A stretch of DNA of 36,474 nt from Betaproteobacteria bacterium Ga0077523. Its GTDB lineage: Bacteria; Pseudomonadota; Gammaproteobacteria; Burkholderiales; Ga0077523. The DNA lies in contig LNDQ01000032.1 of the NCBI GenBank assembly GCA_001464695.1, positions 1-36,474 on the forward strand, read 5' to 3'. The translations under genes and the position numbers were made by a program. Shown in pieces: positions 30,887 through 36,474 of the stretch. Under the pieces are notes generated by a model. The model was not told where the DNA came from, did no database searches, and saw only the letters and a list, made by a program, of their open reading frames with translations. Numbering within the stretch: position 1 is the first letter of the stretch; every line of letters begins with the position of its first letter.

Positions 30887-33800
30887 ATGCCAGCGACTGC
30901 GCGCCTGCTCGCCAAGCTCACCCGCCCGCGCCTGCACGGTGCCGTGGCACGGGGGAGGTTGTTCGCGCAACTCGACGAGGCACGCGGTCGGCGACCCGCA
31001 ATCTGTATCGTCGGTCCACCCGGTGCGGGCAAGACCACTCTTGCGGCGAGTTGGTTGGACGCCCGCGGCGCCAAGGGGATCTGGTACCAGGTGGATGCCG
31101 GGGACACCGACCTCGCCACCTTTTTCCACTACCTGGGACAAGCGGCCAAACCGTTCAAACGCAAGGCGCAACCGCCCCTGCCTGCACTCACGCCCGAGTA
31201 CCTGAACGACGTTGCCGGTTTCTCGCGCCGGTTCTTTCGGGAGTTGTTCTCGCGCCTGCCGGACCGATCGGTCCTGGTGCTCGACAACTACCAGGAAATC
31301 GCATCGGATCAACCGTTCCACGGCTTGATCGCCGAGGCCGTTGCCGAAGTACCGGCAGGGTTGGTGCTCGTGGCGCTCAGCCGGCGCGATCCGCCCGACA
31401 CCTATGCGCGGCTCATCGCCAACGAGGATGTCGCGTTCGTGGATTGGGATCAGCTCAAGCTGACGCTGGAGGAGGCGGGCGAGATCGCGTCGGCACGAAC
31501 GTCGATCGACGCCGCCGAGATCGAACGCCTCCACGCCACGAGCGGCGGGTGGGCCGCGGGGCTCACCTTGCTGCTCGAAGGGCGCCGGCGCAATGCGCCC
31601 GCCTCGACCGACGTGCCGGAGGGGCGCGATGCGATCTTCGACTACTTCGCGGCGCAGATCTTCGCGCGCGTGCCGGAGACTACCCAGCGTTTCCTCGTGG
31701 CTACTGCGTTCCTGCCGCAGGTGCCGGTGTCGATCGCGCGCGAGTTGACCGGCAACGAAGCCGCGGATGCGATTCTGGACGACTTGTACCGCCGGCACCT
31801 GTTCACGCATCGCCGTCCGGGTGCGGAGCCGGTGTACTGGTATCACGCGCTGTTTCGCACGTTTCTGAAGGCGCAGGCTGGCGCCGTTCTCGGCACCGAC
31901 CGTATCGCAGAGATCCTGAGCCGGGCTGCCCGCTTGCTGGAAGCCGGCGGCATGTTCGACGACGCCTTCGAGTTGTTTCGCGAAGCGCGGGACTGGACTG
32001 CAGCCGAGCGTCTGATCGAGCGCCGCGCCGCTGACCTGCTCGATCACGGGCGCGGCCAGACGTTGCGGGAATGGATCCAGGTCTTGCCGCCAGCCATGCT
32101 GATCGATCAGCCACGGCTGCTCTACTGGCTCGGCACTTCCCTCGTTTCGCTCGATCAGGTCACGGCGCGCACGCACCTGGAGCAAGCGTTCTCGCGTTTC
32201 CATGCAGCGGGTGAAACGTTCGGGCAGGCGCTGTGCGCCGCCGGCATCATCGACGCCTATGTGTTCGAGTGGGCAGAGTTCCAGCCGGTGAGGCGCTGGG
32301 TCGACGCTCTCGAGGGGCTGATCGATCGGGTGCGGGTTGCGGACAGTCCGACGTCCGAGCAGCGCATGCTCTCCAGCCTGCTGCTCGGGATGTTGTACGT
32401 TGCGCCCGACCACCCGAGGCTTCCATGGTGCGTGGCGCGGGTGAGCGAGATCATGGACGAGGACCTCGCTGTCGGCAGCAAGCTGGCTGCAGCCATGATG
32501 CTGCTGGCCTACTGCAACCTCGCGTGGGACGTGGAGCGATCGATCGTGGTCGCTGCGCGCGGCAACGCACTGGTTCGAAGCAGCGGCATCACGCCGTTTG
32601 CGCGGCTCTGGTGGCAGCTGCGCCTCAGCTTGCAGGTGTCGGAACAGGGGCGCTACGAGGAGGCGATCGCGATTCTGGATGAGGCCGAGAAGCTCGCGCG
32701 CGCCAACGGCTTCCATCGCATCTCCAACATGATGAGCTTGCTATGGGTGTATCGGGAGGTGATCGCCGCGGAGTTGGGCGATCTGCGGACCATGCAGCGC
32801 GACTGCGACCTCGCGGTCGCCGAGGCGAGATCCGGGCACCCGATGGCGATCTCCAACGCGATCTTTGCCCGGGTGTATTCCCAGTGCGCCGCAGGCAATG
32901 AGGAGGCGATGGCGATCTCGGGAATCGAGTGCATGCAGGCCGCGCAGGCCACCGGAATGGTCTACCTGGAAGTGTTGGCCATGGTGCTCCACGCGATCGG
33001 GCTTGCGAGCGCCGGGCAGCGTGCCGCCTTGGGACAGATACTCGCCGTGCTGCGCGCCCGCGTCAGCGGCACGTGCTTCGCCCAGGCAGCGATCGACGTG
33101 GCACTCATCGAAGCATGGGACGTGATGAGGCACGAGGATCACTCCCGGGGCCTGCACCTGTTGACGGAGGCGCTGGCGCAGGGGCGAGCGTCGCGATGGA
33201 AATCCTGGAATGCGTATCGTCTGTGCCGGGTGCACAGAGAGGCGTTCGCCGAAGCCTGCGAAGCCGGGATCGAAGTGGACTTCGTCAGCGATCTGGTCCG
33301 GACCTATCGGCTGGCACCGCCGGCCTGTGCAACGGAGCGCTGGCCGTGGGCGGTGAAGGTGCGAATGCTCGGCCGGTTCGAGGTGGTCGTGAACGATGCG
33401 GTCCTGGAGTTTTCCGGCAAGGCGCCGCGTAAACCACTGGCATTGTTGAAAGCAATCGTGGCGATGGGGCCGACCGGTGTGCCGGTCGCATCGCTGATCG
33501 ATGCACTGTGGCCCGACGAGGATGGGGACGCTGGGCGCAAGTCCCTGGACGTCACCGTGGCGCGGCTGCGCAAGCTGCTTGGCCGCAGCGATGCCATCTT
33601 GGTGAGCGACGAGGCCGTGACATTGAATCCCAGAGTTTGCTGGGTCGATGCACAGAGTTTCGTCGCACTGTCCGAAGCGGCATCGACGCCGGAGGAATGC
33701 CGTCGCGCGAGCAGCGTGTACGGAGGAACCTTCCTTCCGGGAGACATTGACGCACCCTGGAGCGCCAAGCGCCGGGAAGGGTTGCGCAACCGTTTCATTC

Positions 33801-34072
33801 GTCTCGTCGAGGAGGTGGGGGCCCATGCGGAGGAGGCGTCGGCCTGGGACGAGGCCATCGCCTGGTACGGCCGCGGTCTCGAAGCCGACGAGCTCGCTGA
33901 GACCTTCCACCTGGGGCTGATGCGCTGCTACCGGGCGCTGGGCCGGCACGCCGAAGGCATGTCGGCCTACCGCCGCTTGCGCCAGACGCTGTCGCTCACT
34001 CTGGGCATCGCACCGTCGGAGCAGAGCCAGGCGCTCGCTCGTGCACTGCAGCAAGACGGCGCGCCTGCCTGA
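30887..34072 (+). CDS. STAND ATPase-SARP/BTAD giant transcription regulator, paralog 4
   Basis: Encodes 1061 residues from the ATG at 30887, the same length as paralog 3 and starting in the equivalent place; an in-frame GTG at 30833 lies inside the operator and is rejected. Walker A GPPGAGKTT is at 43-51, and Walker B VLVLDNYQE near 130. The winged helix begins near 826 (MLGRFEVVVNDAVLEF), with DALWPDEDGD and recognition helix RKSLDVTVARLRKLLG; BTAD ends the chain (RRLRQTLSLTLGIAPSEQSQ). The residues between the STAND and DNA-binding parts are TPR-like and differ more from paralog 3 than the ends do, which may reflect different sensing. The next operator downstream (34150) precedes the sulfur operon. 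Confidence 0.86.
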   Translation: MPATARLLAKLTRPRLHGAVARGRLFAQLDEARGRRPAICIVGPPGAGKTTLAASWLDARGAKGIWYQVDAGDTDLATFFHYLGQAAKPFKRKAQPPLPALTPEYLNDVAGFSRRFFRELFSRLPDRSVLVLDNYQEIASDQPFHGLIAEAVAEVPAGLVLVALSRRDPPDTYARLIANEDVAFVDWDQLKLTLEEAGEIASARTSIDAAEIERLHATSGGWAAGLTLLLEGRRRNAPASTDVPEGRDAIFDYFAAQIFARVPETTQRFLVATAFLPQVPVSIARELTGNEAADAILDDLYRRHLFTHRRPGAEPVYWYHALFRTFLKAQAGAVLGTDRIAEILSRAARLLEAGGMFDDAFELFREARDWTAAERLIERRAADLLDHGRGQTLREWIQVLPPAMLIDQPRLLYWLGTSLVSLDQVTARTHLEQAFSRFHAAGETFGQALCAAGIIDAYVFEWAEFQPVRRWVDALEGLIDRVRVADSPTSEQRMLSSLLLGMLYVAPDHPRLPWCVARVSEIMDEDLAVGSKLAAAMMLLAYCNLAWDVERSIVVAARGNALVRSSGITPFARLWWQLRLSLQVSEQGRYEEAIAILDEAEKLARANGFHRISNMMSLLWVYREVIAAELGDLRTMQRDCDLAVAEARSGHPMAISNAIFARVYSQCAAGNEEAMAISGIECMQAAQATGMVYLEVLAMVLHAIGLASAGQRAALGQILAVLRARVSGTCFAQAAIDVALIEAWDVMRHEDHSRGLHLLTEALAQGRASRWKSWNAYRLCRVHREAFAEACEAGIEVDFVSDLVRTYRLAPPACATERWPWAVKVRMLGRFEVVVNDAVLEFSGKAPRKPLALLKAIVAMGPTGVPVASLIDALWPDEDGDAGRKSLDVTVARLRKLLGRSDAILVSDEAVTLNPRVCWVDAQSFVALSEAASTPEECRRASSVYGGTFLPGDIDAPWSAKRREGLRNRFIRLVEEVGAHAEEASAWDEAIAWYGRGLEADELAETFHLGLMRCYRALGRHAEGMSAYRRLRQTLSLTLGIAPSEQSQALARALQQDGAPA

Positions 34073-34149
34073 ACGAGGAGTGTCGGGCTGAATCAGCGGA
34101 GTCTCGGCTCTATCCGCGACGGGGCCGGCGCACTATATTCAGAGCGGGC

Positions 34150-34171
34150 ATATGTAAGCCCGATGTAAGGC
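34150..34171 (+). promoter_or_regulatory. Direct-repeat operator before the sulfur operon
   Basis: ATATGTAAGCC (34150-34160) and CGATGTAAGGC (34161-34171) share ATGTAAG at an exact 11-bp period. Nine bases later CAGCAT (34181-34186) is a weak -10 candidate. The first gene of the operon starts 126 bp downstream. Confidence 0.6.
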
Positions 34172-34297
34172 ATAACGGCGCAGCATGCGTGTCGGGGAGA
34201 CGCGCGGCGCCGATGCCGCAGGCTGCCCTCGTTCCGCCTCGACGGATTGCTCGCCGAGCACGGATCTCGATCTTTTTACCTTCTCGAGGAGATCCTC

Positions 34298-34960
34298 ATG
34301 GATGTCGAAAAGCTTCCCACGAACCGGCGCGAAATCTTCAACCTTGCCGCCATGGCGGCGATCGTAGGCGCTGGCGCTGCGCTGCCCGTGGCCACGGCGG
34401 CGGCGGCGACGCCCGCGACCGATTTCACCCGCTGGCTCGACAGCATCAAGGGCAAGCAGAAAGCGCTGCTCGATATGCGCGAACCCAACGGTGGCATGGG
34501 CATGGCCTGGGCCTGGGTGTTCCTCTTCACGGCGCCGCAGGCGTACGGGATCCCGGAGAGCGACGTGACCGTCGTCATGGTCATGCGCCACAACGCCATT
34601 CCCGTGGCGCTCGGCGATGCCGCGTGGAGCAAGTACAAGCTTGGCGAGTTCTTCAAGATCGACGATCCGGCAACCGGCGCGCCGGCAGTGCGCAATCCGT
34701 ACTACACGACGATGGCGGAGCCGTTCCTGCCGGACATGGCTCTGCAGAAGCTGATCGACCGCAACGTGAAAGTGGCGGCGTGCGACATGGCCATCGCGTT
34801 CTACAGCGGCCTGATCGCGAAGCAGATGGGTCTCAAGCCCGAGGACGTCAAGAACGACTGGAATGCCGCCTTGCTGCCCGGCATCGTCCATGCACCTTCG
34901 GGGCTCGTGGCGTGCCAGGGCGCGCAGTCGCGCGGCTGCGAGTATCTGTTCGCCGGCTGA
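34298..34960 (+). CDS. DsrE-like protein with Tat-type signal
   Basis: Encodes 220 residues; GAGGAGA precedes the ATG. A twin-arginine stretch (NRREIFNLA, R10-R11) and hydrophobic segment ending in ATAAAA point to export, probably by Tat. The body resembles the DsrE/DsrF-like family of sulfur-carrier proteins: TVVMVMRHNAIPVAL, AWSKYKLGEFFKI, and VAACDMAIAFYSG, in which the cysteine of AACDMAI is at the usual active position; further cysteines are in VACQGAQSRGCEY. Cytosolic DsrE proteins carry persulfide sulfur; exported members near cytochromes are less understood. It leads an operon with a TsdA-like cytochrome and a SulP transporter. Confidence 0.75.
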   Translation: MDVEKLPTNRREIFNLAAMAAIVGAGAALPVATAAAATPATDFTRWLDSIKGKQKALLDMREPNGGMGMAWAWVFLFTAPQAYGIPESDVTVVMVMRHNAIPVALGDAAWSKYKLGEFFKIDDPATGAPAVRNPYYTTMAEPFLPDMALQKLIDRNVKVAACDMAIAFYSGLIAKQMGLKPEDVKNDWNAALLPGIVHAPSGLVACQGAQSRGCEYLFAG

Positions 34961-35032
34961 TCCGGGAGCTGGTGCGGTTCCTCTCGACGCGGCTGGTGCC
35001 GCGTCCCGAGGAGCCGTGCGCGGTCCGACACC

Positions 35033-35848
35033 ATGAAAACAACAATCGTCATCAGCTTTGCCTTCTTGGCGTTGCTTGCCTCGGCCGCGGCCCAGCCCGC
35101 ACGCCCGACCATCGAGGAACTCAAGGCCCGTGTAGTCCTGGACGACTACGAATCCAACGTCCTGTTCGGCTACAACATCGTCATGGAGACCAACAAGTAC
35201 GCCGCGCGCTACGCGGGTAACAAGCTCAATTGCACGAGCTGTCACCTGAAAGGCGGCACGCAGCCGGACGGGTTTCCTCTCAATGTCGCAGGTGTCTACC
35301 CGAAGTGGCGCGCGAAGAACGGTGTGCGCAACGGCATCGAACTGCGCATTCGCGACTGCTTCCTCTACAGCCTGAACGGCGTGATGCCGCCACCGGAGGC
35401 GCCGGAAGTCCAGGCGGTCGCTGCATACATTCACTACCTCTCGGAAGGTGAGGTGATCGGCAAGCCACCGGCCGGCTGGGGCGTGCCGACGCTGCCCGAC
35501 ACCGGTGCCGATCCGAATCCGCCGCGCGGCGCCACGGTCTACGCGCGGTTCTGTGCACCCTGCCACGGCAAGGACGGGCAGGGCACTGCTGCGGCGCCGC
35601 CTGTCTGGGGGCCGGATTCCTATAACGCCGGCGCCGGAACCAACAACGTGCAGCGTGCGGCGGGTTTCATCTGGGCCAACATGCCCATGGGTAACGAACG
35701 CAGCCTCACGCACCAGGAGGCGCTCGATGTCTCGGCGTTCCTGCATCTGCAGTTGCGACCTTTCGATCCGCGCGAGAGCGGCCTGAAGAAGCTGGCCGAG
35801 CGCGTCTACCACCGCATCGCCACATGGATGGGAAAGGCTGAGCGGTGA
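35033..35848 (+). CDS. Dihaem cytochrome c, thiosulfate dehydrogenase (TsdA)-like
   Basis: Encodes 271 residues with a signal peptide (cut after SAAA-Q). Two haem c sites are present: CTSCH (67-71) and CAPCH (174-178). The first domain has VYPKWRAKNGVRNGIELRIRDCF-type sequence, with C109 in RDCFLYSLNG, which corresponds to the conserved cysteine region of TsdA where an unusual Cys haem ligand resides. WANMPMG in the second domain provides Met ligands. TsdA converts two thiosulfates to tetrathionate or the reverse in the periplasm. It lies 72 bp after the DsrE-like gene and overlaps the SulP gene (GTGA). Its length is close to that of TsdA; a related cytochrome of other function cannot be ruled out. 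Confidence 0.78.
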   Translation: MKTTIVISFAFLALLASAAAQPARPTIEELKARVVLDDYESNVLFGYNIVMETNKYAARYAGNKLNCTSCHLKGGTQPDGFPLNVAGVYPKWRAKNGVRNGIELRIRDCFLYSLNGVMPPPEAPEVQAVAAYIHYLSEGEVIGKPPAGWGVPTLPDTGADPNPPRGATVYARFCAPCHGKDGQGTAAAPPVWGPDSYNAGAGTNNVQRAAGFIWANMPMGNERSLTHQEALDVSAFLHLQLRPFDPRESGLKKLAERVYHRIATWMGKAER

Positions 35849-36474
35849 AGCTGGGCGCTTACTGCGCGATGCTGCTGCGCGAAGCGCTCCCCGACTTTTC
35901 CTGGCGGCGGCGCGCCGACGTGAGGCGCGAGTTTCTCGCCGGCATCGTGGGTGCCGTGCTGGTCATCCCGCAGGCCATCACGTTCGCCTATCTCGTCGGG
36001 CTGCCGCCGGAGACCGGGCTCTACTGCGCGGTGTTCGTGGGCTTTCTCGCCAGCCTGTTCGGCAATTCGCCGATGGTCGGGGGGCCGAACACGGCGGTGT
36101 CGATCCTGCTGAGTCTCACGGTGATGCAGTTCGCGGGGCGCGGTAGTCCGATCTACACCGAGTTCGTGCTGGTGCTGAGCCTCATGGTCGGGTTGATCCA
36201 GCTCGCCATCTGGTTGTTGCGCGGGGCCGAGATCTTTCGCTACTTCAGCCCGGCCGCGATCATCGGGATCAAGACCGGCGTGGGCGTGCTGCTCATCACC
36301 TCGGCACTCGAAGGCGCTCTGGGGCTCTCGCCGCTGTCGACCCAGTTCTTCTACGAGAAGTTCTACCTTGCCGCGGTGTCGTGGGGCGAGCTCGTCAATC
36401 CCTTCGCGGTCACTATCGCTCTCGTCACAATCGCGAGTGGACTTGTGCTGAAGCGATTCTGGCCGCGAACCTAC
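35845..36474 (+). CDS. SulP family inorganic anion transporter, 3' end outside window
   Basis: The frame opens at a GTG overlapping the cytochrome stop codon (GTGA) and stays open to the window end, giving 210 residues. The N-terminal SulP pattern is clear: AGIVGAVLVIPQAITFAYLV, then LPPETGLYCAVFVGFLASLFG, and GGPNTAVSILLS, the substrate-proximal loops of SLC26/SulP transporters. These move sulfate, bicarbonate or other anions. In this operon sulfate or another sulfur oxyanion is a reasonable guess. The C-terminal STAS domain, if present, is outside the window. Confidence 0.85.
   Translation, partial: MKLGAYCAMLLREALPDFSWRRRADVRREFLAGIVGAVLVIPQAITFAYLVGLPPETGLYCAVFVGFLASLFGNSPMVGGPNTAVSILLSLTVMQFAGRGSPIYTEFVLVLSLMVGLIQLAIWLLRGAEIFRYFSPAAIIGIKTGVGVLLITSALEGALGLSPLSTQFFYEKFYLAAVSWGELVNPFAVTIALVTIASGLVLKRFWPRTY

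Noticed and set aside
30749..32716. A 655-residue open frame antisense to regulator 4
   Set aside because: It is a high-GC shadow of the regulator; no start signal, and it spans the PIN gene end and operator.
17920..34072. STAND proteins as an anti-phage (Avs-like) defence island with the toxin-antitoxin pair
   Set aside because: The proteins end in a SARP winged helix and BTAD and have no nuclease, protease or membrane effector domain, and specific operators are present; transcription control explains the sequence better.
1..36474. CRISPR array, tRNA or rRNA genes, prophage or transposon
   Set aside because: No regularly spaced repeats with spacers, no tRNA-like cloverleaf noticed, and no integrase, transposase or phage structural genes among the recognised proteins.

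Overview
The window is about 36.5 kb of GC-rich, densely coding DNA. Codon use, the gene families and the style of GC-rich interspersed palindromes suggest a free-living proteobacterium, most likely a betaproteobacterium. That is inference from gene content; the window holds no rRNA or other marker gene. I see no tRNA, rRNA, CRISPR array, integrase or transposase.

Left part (1-14,121), ordinary metabolism. On the minus strand there is the 5' portion of a Tat-exported amidohydrolase-family protein, a small secreted four-cysteine protein, and an operon of 2-dehydropantoate 2-reductase, a CPBP membrane protease and a mandelate-racemase-family enzyme. On the plus strand there follow a class I aminotransferase, a fluoroacetate-dehalogenase-like hydrolase, a Sel1-repeat protein whose signal peptide is out of frame, a secreted HEXXH protein, a TVP38-flavoprotein disulfide reductase fusion, a DUF547 protein, and a tightly overlapping trio (TIGR04283 and TIGR04282 glycosyltransferases, SelD-N-terminal-like oxidoreductase).

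Middle (14,122-17,800). A small secreted repeat protein is followed by an epoxide hydrolase and a Crp/Fnr regulator, with a near-consensus CRP-type site at the end of the regulator gene. Then come a DUF2892 protein and a convergent TauE/SafE exporter.

Right part (17,800-34,072), the unusual region. Four paralogous giant regulators of 1061-1065 residues lie in a row on the plus strand. Each has an N-terminal P-loop STAND-type ATPase, a long helical middle and a C-terminal SARP-type winged helix plus BTAD. Between them are three small secreted proteins that share a GGTGK[FY]A motif, two related small cytosolic proteins, and one AbrB-PIN toxin-antitoxin pair.

Reading by eye I find a repeated 22-bp element, two 11-bp direct half-sites with core [CGT]GTAAG. 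It occurs at eight places: before regulators 1, 3 and 4, before each secreted-protein unit, before the small secreted repeat protein at 14,372, and before a DsrE-TsdA-like-SulP sulfur operon (34,298 to the window end). In five of the eight a -10-like hexamer follows 9-10 bp after the second half-site, which is the geometry known for SARP activators. In regulators 1 and 2 the element overlaps the regulator's own stop codon. I propose one regulatory system: a multi-paralog STAND-SARP network that controls its own members, a family of secreted barrel-like proteins, and a thiosulfate/sulfur oxidation and transport operon.

Right edge (34,298-36,474). A Tat-exported DsrE-like protein, a dihaem cytochrome c resembling thiosulfate dehydrogenase TsdA, and a SulP anion transporter cut by the window end.
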